The position numbers and the translations under genes were made by a program. Of a stretch of 64,000 nt of DNA, positions 1-11,150 are shown in pieces. Position 1 is the first letter of the stretch. Every line of letters starts with the position of its first letter. The notes below the pieces were generated by a model. It had not been told where the DNA came from. It did no database searches and saw only the letters and a program-made list of their open reading frames with translations. This DNA comes from Halovenus rubra (lineage in GTDB: Archaea; Halobacteriota; Halobacteria; Halobacteriales; Haloarculaceae). Location: contig NZ_JAODIY010000001.1 of the NCBI RefSeq assembly GCF_026586665.1, positions 397,469-461,468 of the forward strand, read 5' to 3'.

Positions 1-222
1 GACTGATACCGAGCGCGAACATCCCAAGGGGCCGTCATTATGTCGCTCGATGCATTTCTGTAACGAGTGTCAGCAACCGTTCGAGAAGTTCGAGTAACCA
101 TTCTTTCCTTTCGGCGGGGTCGGTTGTCGTCGACAGTACTATAGAGAGAGACGGGTGTACGTCCACTGTCTGCTGTGCGCGCCGCCAGCACACCTTTGTA
201 TCAGGGTCACGTAACGTGTGGT
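1..222. other. Left-edge region with two competing short reading frames
   Basis: Two frames are open here and I cannot choose between them. On the plus strand a frame running in from the left edge ends at 97 and carries a C-x2-C pair near its end (CNEC), so it may be the tail of an upstream zinc-binding gene. On the minus strand a frame stopping at 38 encodes a leucine-rich amphipathic helix (ERKEWLLELLERLLTLV) and could start from a GTG near 165. A TATA-like stretch near 138-146 (actatagag) probably drives the acetyltransferase that follows. Confidence 0.25.
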
Positions 223-687
223 GTGACCACGACAGCGCCCGAGCGTTCGACGCCGACGGTTCGGGAAGCTGAACGGGGGGACCTGCTTGCAGTTTATCGT
301 ATCGAGGAGAGTTCCTTCGACCAGCCATGGCCGTTCACTGCGTTTCAGGGCTACCTTGGGGAACGAGGGTTTCTGGTTGCCGAGGATAGCACCGTTGTCG
401 GATACGTTGTCGCCGATATCATCGACTCACACGGTCGCGACCTCGGTCATATCAAAGACCTTGCTGTCCGTGAACCCTGTCGCAATGGGGGCATCGGGAC
501 ACGACTGCTGACTCGGGCACTTGCTATCCTCGAAACTGAAGGAGTTGACTCGGTCAAACTCGAGGTCAGGAAGGGCAACGAAAACGCCCTGAGCCTGTAT
601 CGGACTCACAGTTTTGAACACCGGCGGACACTGCCCGAGTACTACAGTGACGGCGAAGACGCACTGGTACTCGTTCGACACTTGTAA
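223..687 (+). CDS. rimI: RimI-like GNAT N-acetyltransferase
   Basis: GNAT-fold acetyltransferase that moves the acetyl group of acetyl-CoA to a protein N-terminus. The archaeal RimI/Ard1 relatives acetylate many proteins co-translationally. From the GTG at 223 the protein has 154 residues, a normal length for RimI. The acetyl-CoA loop (CRNGGIGTRL) lies at about residues 86-95, the NALSLY segment at 121-126, and a PEYYSDGEDA tail typical of RimI at 138-147. An in-frame ATG at 175 would add 16 residues with no similarity to the fold, so the GTG is preferred. An alternative is a more general GNAT with another substrate. It is followed after 82 nt by a transporter in the same direction. Confidence 0.8.
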   Translation: MTTTAPERSTPTVREAERGDLLAVYRIEESSFDQPWPFTAFQGYLGERGFLVAEDSTVVGYVVADIIDSHGRDLGHIKDLAVREPCRNGGIGTRLLTRALAILETEGVDSVKLEVRKGNENALSLYRTHSFEHRRTLPEYYSDGEDALVLVRHL

Positions 688-769
688 TCACCTGTGACGC
701 CGACGCAGTCTGGCTCTTCCCGGTATACAGACCGTTATCTGCTTACCGCTTGCGCCCTACTAAACTTCC

Positions 770-1999
770 ATGCAGTCTAGGCGCGATCGCGCAGTTCTGT
801 CGGGTGTCGTGTTCGCTGTGTTGTTTGCGCAGGTTCTCCTCTACCCAGGGATTCCGGAACTTGTGGCCGCACTTGGTGCGACGCCGGCTGCGTGGGGTGG
901 CAACGTCGGTGCCGTTCTCGACGCCGGTAAATGGTTTCTGACGGCTGAGTTCCTGGGTTTTGTTCTCTTTGCGAGTCTCTGGGGTGCACTCAGTGACGCG
1001 CTTGGAACCCGGAAGCCACTTATTTTCTTTAGCGCGCTTGGCGGTGGGGCAGGCTACCTTTCGCTTGCGCTTCTTGGACAGTTCGGTTCCGTCCCCTATG
1101 ACCTCATCCTCGGGATTCGCTTCCTCCAGGGAGCGGCGACCATCGGTGCGTTCTCGCTTGCCATCACGACGTTGATGGACCTTGAGGGTGGCCATGGTCG
1201 AAACATGGGCGCTGCTGGCCTCGCTATTGGCGGTGGGACCGCGCTTGGCTCGCCACTTGGGGGGCAGCTTTATGAGCTTGGCCCGTTCGTTCCGTTGTAC
1301 GGTGCCGCGCTCGCGCTTGCCAGCGCGGGCGTGCTGGTGACTTTTGCCACAGATCACACGCCGTCTACCAGCGGGCGAGACCTGCGAGCAATCCTTGGCA
1401 GTATCCGCACTCGACCGGCGGTCACGGTCCCGTTTGCGTTCGGATTTATCGACCGGCTCACTGCTGGCTTTTTTGCGTTGGTAGGAACAGTCTACTTCCA
1501 GTCAACGTTCGATATCGAAGCCGCTGGAACTGGCATTTTGCTCGGTGCATTTTTCTTCCCGTTCGCGCTGCTACAGTACCCGATGGGTCGGTTGTCGGAC
1601 CGTATTGGCCGTCTCATGCCTGTCGCAGTCGGCTCGATTGGGTACGGCGTTGCCATCATCGGAGTGTTCTACGCACCGACGGTCGGCGTTGCGCGAGTGG
1701 CGATGGTCAGCGTCGGTGTGCTTGGTGCGCTCGTCTCACCGGCGACGATGGCGCTTGTCACCGATCTCGCCTCTCCAGACCAGCGCGGCGTCGCAATGGG
1801 TGGGTTCAACGTTTTTGGGAGCCTTGGGTTCCTGACCGGTATTGTCGGTGGTGCGACAGTTGCTGGCGGTGTCAGCTTTAGAGCCGCGTTTCTCGCTGTT
1901 GGCCTTTCTGAGGTTGCGATTGCGCTTGCCATGTTACCTGTGTTGCTCTGGCTCGATGTCCCGTCTGCCAGTGTCAACCTGTTAGACCGGGGCCAGTGA
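770..1999 (+). CDS. MFS transporter
   Basis: Major facilitator superfamily permease of 409 residues with about twelve hydrophobic segments spread over the whole length, in the cytoplasmic membrane. Family signatures are visible: a GALSDALGTRKP-type loop between helices 2 and 3 (about residues 77-88) and the equivalent PMGRLSDRIGR loop after helix 8 (about 271-281). These two repeated loops mark the two halves of an MFS carrier. The substrate cannot be told; drug/proton antiport-like and sugar-type carriers both share these motifs. It stands alone, 63 nt before the aminotransferase start, with no obvious shared operon function. Confidence 0.85.
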   Translation: MQSRRDRAVLSGVVFAVLFAQVLLYPGIPELVAALGATPAAWGGNVGAVLDAGKWFLTAEFLGFVLFASLWGALSDALGTRKPLIFFSALGGGAGYLSLALLGQFGSVPYDLILGIRFLQGAATIGAFSLAITTLMDLEGGHGRNMGAAGLAIGGGTALGSPLGGQLYELGPFVPLYGAALALASAGVLVTFATDHTPSTSGRDLRAILGSIRTRPAVTVPFAFGFIDRLTAGFFALVGTVYFQSTFDIEAAGTGILLGAFFFPFALLQYPMGRLSDRIGRLMPVAVGSIGYGVAIIGVFYAPTVGVARVAMVSVGVLGALVSPATMALVTDLASPDQRGVAMGGFNVFGSLGFLTGIVGGATVAGGVSFRAAFLAVGLSEVAIALAMLPVLLWLDVPSASVNLLDRGQ

Positions 2000-2062
2000 A
2001 CTCGGCCAGACCGCAACGCCCATACCCCCCCGTCGAGTGATACAGCATAACAGGTGGTTTGG

Positions 2063-3169
2063 GTGACCAAGAAACAAGAGTACACTGACGACTACCCCGA
2101 CAAGACGCTGTATCTCCCGGGACCGACCGAAGTCCGTGAAGATGTCATTGAGGCGATGGCCCAGCCGATGTTTGGCCACCGGATGGACCGGATGACAGAT
2201 CTCTACACGACAATCGTCGAGGACACGAAAACATTCCTCGACACAGACCAGAACGTCATCGTACTGACGGCCTCTGGCACTGAGTTCTGGGAAGCAACCA
2301 CACTCAATCTAGTCGACGAGCGGATGCTCGTGCCGACGGCTGGCTCGTTCAGCGAACGGCAGGCAAACGTTGCTGAGCGACTTGGCAAAGATGTCGACCG
2401 AATCGAGTACGACTGGGGGCAAGCAGTCAAACCTGAGGATATCCGTGACGCGCTTGAAACTGGTGAGTACGACGCTGTCGGAACTGTGATGAACGAAACG
2501 TCGACGGGCGTACGTAACCCAATCGAGGCGATTGGCGATGTCATTTCCGAGTATCCAGACACGTACTTTATCGTCGACGCTATCTCATGTCTGGGTGGCG
2601 ATTCAATCGACATTGAAAAACATGGCATCGATGCTATCTTCACCTCTACACAGAAGGCCTTCGCCATGCCACCGGGGCTTGCAGTCTGTACCGTCAGCGA
2701 CGCGGCCTACGAGCGGGAACTGAGCAAAGAGTCGGCGTCGTGGTACGGCGGGTTCGAACGGACGCTGGAGTACTACGACCGCAAGGGACAGACACACTCG
2801 ACGCCTGCCATCCCGCTCATGCTCGCTTACCGAAAACAGATGAAACATATGCTTGAGGAGGGTCATAAAGCCCGCGACAAGCGCCACCGCGAGATGGCCG
2901 AATACACCCGCGACTGGGCACGCGAACAGTTCGGTCTCTTCGCCGAGACAGGACACCGTTCGCAGACGGTGACCTGTGTCGAGAACACGCAGGGCATTGA
3001 CGTTGCAGACACTATCGAGACAGTCTCCAAAGAGTACGATATGGTCTTCTCGGACGGCTACGGTTCGAAACTGGGCCAGAAGACGTTCCGAATCGGCCAC
3101 ATGGGTGAACATACAGTCGAGAGTATCAAGGAACTTACCGACGCTATCGAGGACGTCGCCGGGCTTTGA
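2063..3169 (+). CDS. Class V aminotransferase (alanine-glyoxylate / serine-pyruvate type)
   Basis: Pyridoxal-phosphate enzyme of the class V aminotransferase family, 368 residues, cytoplasmic. The opening LPGPTEVR segment and the STQKAFAMPPG segment with the PLP-binding lysine at about residue 198 are typical of alanine-glyoxylate and serine-pyruvate aminotransferases. A GTG at 2054 is also in frame, but the GTG at 2063 gives the usual haloarchaeal beginning (VTKKQEYTDDYP). It could act in serine/glycine interconversion or in glyoxylate removal; the exact substrate pair cannot be read from the sequence. It is followed by ligA 98 nt downstream with its own promoter space. Confidence 0.85.
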   Translation: MTKKQEYTDDYPDKTLYLPGPTEVREDVIEAMAQPMFGHRMDRMTDLYTTIVEDTKTFLDTDQNVIVLTASGTEFWEATTLNLVDERMLVPTAGSFSERQANVAERLGKDVDRIEYDWGQAVKPEDIRDALETGEYDAVGTVMNETSTGVRNPIEAIGDVISEYPDTYFIVDAISCLGGDSIDIEKHGIDAIFTSTQKAFAMPPGLAVCTVSDAAYERELSKESASWYGGFERTLEYYDRKGQTHSTPAIPLMLAYRKQMKHMLEEGHKARDKRHREMAEYTRDWAREQFGLFAETGHRSQTVTCVENTQGIDVADTIETVSKEYDMVFSDGYGSKLGQKTFRIGHMGEHTVESIKELTDAIEDVAGL

Positions 3170-3243
3170 GCCCCTCGTCTCAACTTTGCCCTGAGCTGTC
3201 ACTGACAGACGACAACTTCGGTTGAGAGTCACCGACATTTTAG

Positions 3244-5343
<2,100 letters not shown>

Positions 5344-5368
5344 CTGCTCGTTGCCTTTTTGACAGGCG
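5344..5368. terminator. Short T-rich space between convergent genes
   Basis: Only 25 nt separate the stop codons of ligA and the convergent small gene at 5369-5638. A run of five T on the plus strand is consistent with archaeal termination of ligA. No stem-loop is needed or seen. Confidence 0.35.
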
Positions 5369-5638
5369 CTACACTGCTTCGTCAGGGTCGTGATTTTCGA
5401 CCATTCGAACTGCCTCCTCGTGATACCGCTCGTGAGTTGCTTCATCAGCAACACGCTCTAGGCGGTCGACCTGAACTGTCCGGCCGGCGGTAATCTCTTT
5501 GTCGAATAGCATCTGGTGAGAGAGTTGCTGTTTCACGTGTCGCTTGCCATCCTTTGTCGCGTACACTAGCGTGACGAGGTCCTCGGTCTGTCCGTAACTC
5601 CGCTCGACGAGCCACGTTTGGGTCGTCTCTTCGCTCAT
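5369..5638 (-). CDS. Conserved-looking small haloarchaeal protein of unknown function
   Basis: 89-residue acidic soluble protein starting MSEETTQTW. It has a mixed alpha/beta composition with a beta-rich first half (TWLVERSYG, VTLVYATKDGKRH) and a charged helical second half. No membrane segment, signal peptide or cysteine motif is present. In-frame ATGs further upstream (5686 and 5659) exist, but the chosen start leaves the divergent promoter space to the membrane-protein gene at 5724. I do not recognise a function. Confidence 0.6.
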   Translation of the reverse strand: MSEETTQTWLVERSYGQTEDLVTLVYATKDGKRHVKQQLSHQMLFDKEITAGRTVQVDRLERVADEATHERYHEEAVRMVENHDPDEAV

Positions 5639-5723
5639 ACCGCCCTCTTTTCGGTCCATTCTGTTGTATCCTCCGAGTTGGGACACCCGAGCGTTCTTGA
5701 TGGGGGGTCACGTATAGGTGTAT

Positions 5724-6431
5724 ATGTCTCGCTGGCAGCGTCGAGTGGACGACCTGCTCTATGACGGGGAGACTGTGCGAAAAAACATCGACATCAGGGC
5801 CGCACGCGTCGTCGTAACGAGCCACCGTGTTCTCACGTTTACGCCACAACTCGATGGAGAAAACTTCCAGCAGGCTGACCGACCTAACGTCACCAGTGTC
5901 ACCACCAGCGCGCTCGCGCCAGCGAACGTGCTTCGGCGCGGACTGCTGATTGGTGTCATTGGAGCTGTTCTTGTGGTTGCTGGCGTGCTTTTTGATCCGG
6001 AATCAATCTTTGGCGACAGCCTCGAACTCGATACCACGGCAAGTAGTGACTTTGGCCTCGGTGGGTTCATGGATGCGACTCGGTCGATGTTCTCGCTGTT
6101 GATGAACCTCGACACGTTGCTGTTGAACATTGGTGCGCTCGGCCTGTTGCTTGCGACTGTCCTCCTTGGCGTCTACTGGTATCTTCGGACGCCGACGCTC
6201 GTTCTCGAACAGGCAGGTGACAACGATGATGTTCATCTCCCCCGTCCGGAGGCTGCAAGCGACGTTGCATACCAGCTTGAAGAGGCGATTCTCCCCGACC
6301 CACGCGAGGACACTGAGAGTGGCACGGACACGCCATCGAAGACAGGACATAGCTCAGCCAGTAGCGATAGAGTCACCGACGAGACGGTCGCGGACGATAC
6401 TGGGTTCATCGACGACGGAGCGACCGACTAG
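5724..6431 (+). CDS. Two-helix membrane protein with PH-like N-terminus
   Basis: 235-residue protein of unknown role. The first 60 residues ([27 protein letters not shown]) resemble the short bacterial PH-like domains found on membrane proteins. Two strong hydrophobic segments follow at about residues 70-90 and 132-154, separated by an acidic loop that is probably outside. The C-terminal 75 residues are hydrophilic, acidic and low-complexity. The start at 5724 is preferred over the ATG two codons upstream because of the normal [10 protein letters not shown] opening. It precedes uvrC by 73 nt. Confidence 0.6.
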   Translation: MSRWQRRVDDLLYDGETVRKNIDIRAARVVVTSHRVLTFTPQLDGENFQQADRPNVTSVTTSALAPANVLRRGLLIGVIGAVLVVAGVLFDPESIFGDSLELDTTASSDFGLGGFMDATRSMFSLLMNLDTLLLNIGALGLLLATVLLGVYWYLRTPTLVLEQAGDNDDVHLPRPEAASDVAYQLEEAILPDPREDTESGTDTPSKTGHSSASSDRVTDETVADDTGFIDDGATD

Positions 6432-6504
6432 GAGACGAATACAAGACCAACCTACCGCTGTTTCAAAGACCGACGGCGTCATAGGTATCGAGCCGTATCT
6501 CCGT

Positions 6505-8298
6505 ATGATGGATGCCGAGGCGGTTCGCCAGCGCGCAAACGACCTCCCGACCGAGCCGGGCGTCTACCAGTTCCTCGATGGCGACCGGGTACTGTACGTC
6601 GGGAAAGCAGTTGATTTGCGGAGCCGTGTCCGTTCGTACACCGACCACCGAGGCGGAGACGCCGACACAAACCGCCCAAACGACGATGTCCTAAACGGCC
6701 CAAGGAGTAAACGCATCCGACAGATGGTCTCTCGGGCCGAGGAAATCGACGTTGCAGTCACTGAAACGGAGTCACAGGCGCTGTTACTCGAAGCGAACCT
6801 AATTAAGCGCCACCGGCCGCGGTACAACGTCCGGCTGAAAGACGACAAATCCTACCCGCTCGTCGAGTTGACGGCCCACACATTCCCACAAATCCGCGTC
6901 AGTCGTGATCCCAACTCGGGGTCGACTGTCTTCGGGCCGTTTACCGACAGGGGGCAGGTCGAGACGGTCGTGAAATCGTTGCGGGAAGTCTACGGTGTGC
7001 GGGGCTGTTCGGACCACAAATACGACAGTCGAGACCGGCCCTGTCTAGACCACGATATCGGGCTGTGCAGTGCACCCTGTACCAATGAAATCGACCACAA
7101 ACAGTATATTAGCGACATCGAGGCGGTCGAACGATTTTTTCGCGGCGAAACTGGGCTTCTTACGGACCCGCTCCGTCGCCAGATGGATACAGCCGCACAG
7201 GACGAGCGATTTGAGCGGGCTGCCAACCTCCGTGACATGCTTTCGGCTGTCGAGAGCTTTCAGGCTACCAGTGCAAGCGCAGTCAGCACCGCTGCCAGTG
7301 AGCGACAGCGAACTGACGTTATCGGCGTTTCACTCGCTGGTAACGCACCGACTGTCGCCGTGCTCAGGGCCGAGCGCGGGCAACTCGTCGGCCGAGAACA
7401 GCACACGCTCGATGCCCCCGAGACAATCACCGACCCAGCGGCGGTTCTTGGGGCTTTTCTCCCCCAGTACTATGCGTCGACTGAGCTGCCAGAGGTCATC
7501 CTCTGTCCGGAACACCCAGCAGGTGACGATATTGCGTCCTGGCTAGACGGTGTTGGCGTGGAGCTTCGTGTGCCCGGCGCTGGGCGGGAAGCAACGCTGG
7601 TCGACCTCGCGATAAAAAACGCTAGTCGCCCGGAGCGAGAGCGCAACGAGAGCGTCGCAGTCGCCTCTGCACTTGGCCTCGATTCGGCAACGCGTATCGA
7701 AGGGTTCGACGTGAGCCATACTCAGGGAACAAACGTCGTCGGCAGTAACGTCGTCTTTGTCGACGGAACGCCGGAAAAACGCGACTACCGCCGCCGCAAA
7801 CTTCCCGAGCAAAACGACGACTACGACAATATGCATAAGCTGGTCTCGTGGCGAGTGACCCGCGCGATTGAGGGCCGTGACGACCGCCCTGAACCGGACC
7901 TATTGCTCATTGATGGCGGTCGTGGTCAACTTGACGCCACACGCGATGCACTCCGGAGTGCTGACTGGCAGGTTCCAGCAATTGCGTTGGCCAAAGCTGA
8001 GGAACGCGTGGTAACGGCCGATAGAACGTACAACTGGTCTGGTGACGACCCGAAGTTACACCTGCTCCAGCGGGTGCGAGACGAAGCTCATCGGTTTGCG
8101 GTCCAGTATCACGAAACACTCCGTGACGATGTGTCGACGCCACTGGACGAGGTTGCTGGTGTTGGGCCAGAGACGCGGACCCGTTTGCTCCGGCGGTTTG
8201 GTAGCATTGACACTATCCGTGAGGCTTCTATGACGGAGCTCCAAACTGTCGACGGCGTCGGCGAGATGACAGCGATACGTCTCGACGAGCAAATATAG
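6505..8298 (+). CDS. uvrC: Excinuclease ABC subunit UvrC
   Basis: Endonuclease subunit of the UvrABC nucleotide-excision-repair system; it cuts on both sides of a DNA lesion. From the ATG at 6505 it has 597 residues: N-terminal GIY-YIG nuclease domain (GVYQF at about 19 and YVGKA at about 32), a UVR helical hairpin that binds UvrB (about 221-247), an RNase H-like nuclease domain beginning around [11 protein letters not shown] (about 403), and tandem helix-hairpin-helix motifs at the end (about 545-597). The frame stays open well upstream, but that extension overlaps the 5724-6431 gene and has no UvrC similarity. uvrA and uvrB are not in the window. Confidence 0.95.
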   Translation: MMDAEAVRQRANDLPTEPGVYQFLDGDRVLYVGKAVDLRSRVRSYTDHRGGDADTNRPNDDVLNGPRSKRIRQMVSRAEEIDVAVTETESQALLLEANLIKRHRPRYNVRLKDDKSYPLVELTAHTFPQIRVSRDPNSGSTVFGPFTDRGQVETVVKSLREVYGVRGCSDHKYDSRDRPCLDHDIGLCSAPCTNEIDHKQYISDIEAVERFFRGETGLLTDPLRRQMDTAAQDERFERAANLRDMLSAVESFQATSASAVSTAASERQRTDVIGVSLAGNAPTVAVLRAERGQLVGREQHTLDAPETITDPAAVLGAFLPQYYASTELPEVILCPEHPAGDDIASWLDGVGVELRVPGAGREATLVDLAIKNASRPERERNESVAVASALGLDSATRIEGFDVSHTQGTNVVGSNVVFVDGTPEKRDYRRRKLPEQNDDYDNMHKLVSWRVTRAIEGRDDRPEPDLLLIDGGRGQLDATRDALRSADWQVPAIALAKAEERVVTADRTYNWSGDDPKLHLLQRVRDEAHRFAVQYHETLRDDVSTPLDEVAGVGPETRTRLLRRFGSIDTIREASMTELQTVDGVGEMTAIRLDEQI

Positions 8299-8630
8299 GA
8301 ACGGGTACCACCCCCATGCTTGGGTGACCCCAAGCTGTGGCTACCCGTAGTTGCCGGCTGGGGTCCGGTCAAGTGTTGTCAGAGGCACGGTCCGGGTTTC
8401 CTTCCCCAACGCGGCTATATAAGGATTCTAAACCCGCCTATTTAATTGTACTGGTCTTTAGCTAAAATAGTATACACCTGACTATCAATGTACAACTCTG
8501 TATGTATATTTTTTACGTGATATTGAAGTATAGACGAGATATTATTAGGGGGACAGCTCCGATTATTCTGGACGTTAGTATATGTTCTTTCTCTTATATA
8601 TGGTTGTCATTGTCGTACTAACATTCTTTA
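8299..8630. other. AT-rich space between the convergent uvrC and dUTPase-family genes
   Basis: 332 nt without a convincing gene. It opens with the nested hairpin at 8301-8348 described separately. From about 8400 the sequence becomes much more AT-rich than the flanks and contains a TATA-like ctatataagg near 8413-8422. Two genes converge here, so a promoter-like box is unexpected and might serve a small RNA. Confidence 0.4.
8301..8348 (+). other. Nested inverted repeat immediately after uvrC
   Basis: A compact two-tier hairpin starts three bases past the uvrC stop. The outer arms acgggtaccac (8301-8311) and gtgg-c-tacccgt (8337-8348) pair over 11 positions with one bulged C. Inside them gcttggg (8318-8324) pairs with cccaagc (8329-8335) around a four-base loop. 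It is not followed by a T-tract, so a simple terminator is not the only reading; a structured RNA end or protein-binding palindrome is possible. Confidence 0.6.
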
Positions 8631-9092
8631 TTACATATTTTCATTTTGATACGAGCCGTCGTACCGTTCACTGTGGTTTGCCTTCGAGAGCACAAGCTGT
8701 GCGATTCTTGCACCACGTTCGAGTTCGATGTCGTGGTATACTTCGAGTAGTCCTTCACCGCGACCCTTGTACCCGGCATCCCAGACGGCTGTATCGAGCA
8801 TACAGGAGTTACGCAAGAGCGACGAGCGCGGGTAGAGAAAGCCGACATGCCCTGCAGGAATCTGTATTTGCTCGCCGTAGCGGACAACGTAACCGCCCGG
8901 CTCTAGGTGATAGACTCCGTCAGTAGCGTCGAGTTCGTTGCGCTCGCCGACAACCTTGTCCCCTTGTTCGATGCGGCCTGGTTCTGTCTGTTCAAAGACT
9001 GCATCAAACGTAAGATCGACACCATTGGGTTGTACCTGAGAGTCACGCAGGTCACCGAACTGTTCAGCGACAAACTGACCGCTTCTGAACAT
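8631..9092 (-). CDS. dUTPase / dCTP deaminase-family enzyme
   Basis: Trimeric nucleotide-pool enzyme that lowers dUTP (dUTP to dUMP, or dCTP to dUTP and on). 153 residues from ATG at 9092, shorter than bacterial dCTP deaminase (about 190) and nearer archaeal dUTPase-like forms. Family motifs are the NGVDLTFD segment (about 23-30), PRSSLLRNS (about 89-97) and the LDTAVWDAGYKGRGEG region (about 100-115) carrying the acidic active-site residue. Which of the two reactions it catalyses is not decided by these motifs. It is divergent from aconitase with a 64-nt shared promoter space. Confidence 0.8.
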   Translation of the reverse strand: MFRSGQFVAEQFGDLRDSQVQPNGVDLTFDAVFEQTEPGRIEQGDKVVGERNELDATDGVYHLEPGGYVVRYGEQIQIPAGHVGFLYPRSSLLRNSCMLDTAVWDAGYKGRGEGLLEVYHDIELERGARIAQLVLSKANHSERYDGSYQNENM

Positions 9093-9156
9093 ACGTCGAC
9101 TGGGGGGCGACCGTATAACATCTTTTATGTCCGTGGCTAGCCGAGTTAGAGTTGCT
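9093..9156. promoter_or_regulatory. Divergent promoter space, dUTPase-family gene / aconitase
   Basis: 64 nt between divergent starts. It contains gtataacatcttttatg-like AT-rich patches near 9112-9129 that can serve as TATA boxes. An in-frame ATG for the aconitase at 9127 lies inside this space and is considered less likely than 9157. Confidence 0.35.
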
Positions 9157-11118
9157 ATGGGAAAGACAGTCACCGAAAAAATACTCGATGACCACCTCGT
9201 TGAGGGCGACCTCGAACCTGGCGAGGAAATCGGTATCGAGATTGACCAGGTACTCACACAGGACACGACTGGGACGCTGGTCTGGCTTCAGTTTGAGGCA
9301 CTCGGCCTCGACAACGTCCAGACTGAGCTTGCCGCCCAGTACTGTGACCACCAGACGTACCAGTTCGACTTTAAGAATACGGACGACCACCGATTCCTCC
9401 GCTCGGCCGCAGGAACGTTCGGAGCGTACTTTTCCCGACCGGGCAACGGAATCTGTCACAACGTCCACCGCGAGAACTTCGCTGCACCGGGAAAGACCCT
9501 GCTTGGGTCTGACTCTCATACGCCGACCCCCGGGGGGCTCGGCCAGCTCGCAATCGGGTCTGGCGGACTCGATGTTGCCGTCGCCATGGGTGGCGGTGCA
9601 TACTACATCGAGATGCCCGAAGTTGTCGAGGTCCGGCTTGAAGGCGAACTTCCGGAGTGGGGCACTGCCAAAGACATCATCCTCGAAATGCTCCGTCGTC
9701 TCTCCGTCAAGGGCGGCGTCGGCAAAATATTCGAGTACACCGGACCGGGTGTCGAGTCACTCAGCGCGCCCGAGCGGATGACTATTACCAACATGGGAAC
9801 CGAACTCGGCGCGACGTCGAGTATCTTCCCTGCCGACGAGCAGACCAAAGATTACCTCAACCGCGTTGGTCGTGGCGAGGAGTACGACCCACTCCAGCCT
9901 GACGACGATGCTGACTACCACGACTCGATTACTATCGACCTCTCGGACCTTGAACCGCTCATCGCCGAGCCGTCGATGCCCGACAACGTCGTCCCTGTTC
10001 GCGAGGCCGCCGGTGCTGATGTCGACCAGGTTATGGTCGGCTCCTGTACCAACGGCGCATACGAGGACATCCTGCCTGTCGCAAAGATGCTCGAAGGGCG
10101 TAGCATCAACCTCTCTACGGAGATGATTGTTGCTCCCGGATCGAAGAAGGCAAGCGAGATGCTCGCTCGAGAGGGTTGGACGGCCGAGCTAATGGCCGCT
10201 GGCGTCAATTTCTCCGAAGCAACCTGTGGAGCCTGTATCGGTATTGGACACGTCCCAGGCTCCGATTCGATTTCACTGCGGACGTTCAATCGTAACTTCG
10301 AGGGGCGCTCGGGTATCGAAGACGACAACGTCTATCTCTGCTCACCTGAAGTTGCCGCAGCCTCCGCGCTTGCTGGTGAAATCGTCGATCCGCGCGACCT
10401 CGACGAAGATCTCGAAGATCCTGGGTTCGAGATGCCCGACAGCTTCGAGGGGGCCGAACACGACATCATCGACCCCGACGAGGCTGTTGACGACGACCTC
10501 ATCAAAGGACCGAACATCGGCGACGTGCCGCTGAAAGACCCGCTTGGTGCGGACATCGAAGGGTCAACTCTCCTTCGGATGGGCGACAACATCACGACCG
10601 ACCACATTATCCCGGCGACTCAGGACATCCTGATGTACCGGTCGAACATCCCCAAACTGTCCGAGTTTACGCTCTCGCGTGTCGACGACACGTTTGCAGA
10701 CCGCGCACTCAACGCCGACGGCGGCTTCCTTGTCGCCGGCGAGAATTACGGACAGGGTTCCTCTCGTGAGCACGCAGCCCTGTGTCCGATGTTCCTCGGT
10801 ATCGAGGGAGTTCTCGCACAGAGCTTCGCCCGGATTCACAAGGCGAATCTCTTCAACTTCGGTGTCTTGCCACTAGAGATTGAGGAAGACGCCTACGAGA
10901 ACATCGACCAAGGTGACGATATCGAAGTCGTCGATAACGTCGCCGACGCTGTCCGGTCGGGCAAAGAAGAGTTTACTATCCGCGTAAACGACGACTGGGA
11001 AGCAACGGGCGTTCTCGATGCCTCCGAGCGTGAGCGCGACATCCTCGCTGCTGGTGGCAAACTATCCTACGTCAAACAGCAGCACGAAGACGGCGGCGCT
11101 GCGCCTGCTGACGACTAA
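9157..11118 (+). CDS. acn: Aconitate hydratase
   Basis: Iron-sulfur enzyme of the citric acid cycle that interconverts citrate and isocitrate. 653 residues from ATG at 9157. The LLGSDSHTPTPGG substrate loop is at about 115-127. The cluster ligands are the cysteine of GSCTNG (about 296) and the two cysteines of CGACIG (about 356 and 359). The C-terminal swivel domain carries YGQGSSREHA (about 531-540). The length and order (domains 1-3 then swivel) match the shorter, mitochondrial/archaeal-like aconitase rather than the 900-residue AcnA. It converges on pcn with 32 nt between stop codons. Confidence 0.95.
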   Translation: MGKTVTEKILDDHLVEGDLEPGEEIGIEIDQVLTQDTTGTLVWLQFEALGLDNVQTELAAQYCDHQTYQFDFKNTDDHRFLRSAAGTFGAYFSRPGNGICHNVHRENFAAPGKTLLGSDSHTPTPGGLGQLAIGSGGLDVAVAMGGGAYYIEMPEVVEVRLEGELPEWGTAKDIILEMLRRLSVKGGVGKIFEYTGPGVESLSAPERMTITNMGTELGATSSIFPADEQTKDYLNRVGRGEEYDPLQPDDDADYHDSITIDLSDLEPLIAEPSMPDNVVPVREAAGADVDQVMVGSCTNGAYEDILPVAKMLEGRSINLSTEMIVAPGSKKASEMLAREGWTAELMAAGVNFSEATCGACIGIGHVPGSDSISLRTFNRNFEGRSGIEDDNVYLCSPEVAAASALAGEIVDPRDLDEDLEDPGFEMPDSFEGAEHDIIDPDEAVDDDLIKGPNIGDVPLKDPLGADIEGSTLLRMGDNITTDHIIPATQDILMYRSNIPKLSEFTLSRVDDTFADRALNADGGFLVAGENYGQGSSREHAALCPMFLGIEGVLAQSFARIHKANLFNFGVLPLEIEEDAYENIDQGDDIEVVDNVADAVRSGKEEFTIRVNDDWEATGVLDASERERDILAAGGKLSYVKQQHEDGGAAPADD

Positions 11119-11150
11119 CTGCTGTCGCTTTCAGTTTTTCTCTTCTCTTT
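11119..11150. terminator. T-rich terminator between aconitase and pcn
   Basis: The 32-nt gap between convergent genes has several pyrimidine runs on the plus strand, including two tracts of five T (about 11134-11151). This suits archaeal T-tract termination of the aconitase transcript. Confidence 0.5.

Noticed and set aside
743..1357. Long minus-strand frame opposite the MFS gene
   Set aside because: Basic, arginine-rich translation unlike haloarchaeal proteins; a mirror of the transporter coding pattern.
6130..6504. 125-residue N-terminal extension of UvrC
   Set aside because: Overlaps the membrane-protein gene in another frame and has no UvrC similarity.
9127..9156. Aconitase starting at the ATG at 9127
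   Set aside because: Adds ten residues with no family similarity; MGKTVTEKILDDH at 9157 is the normal beginning.
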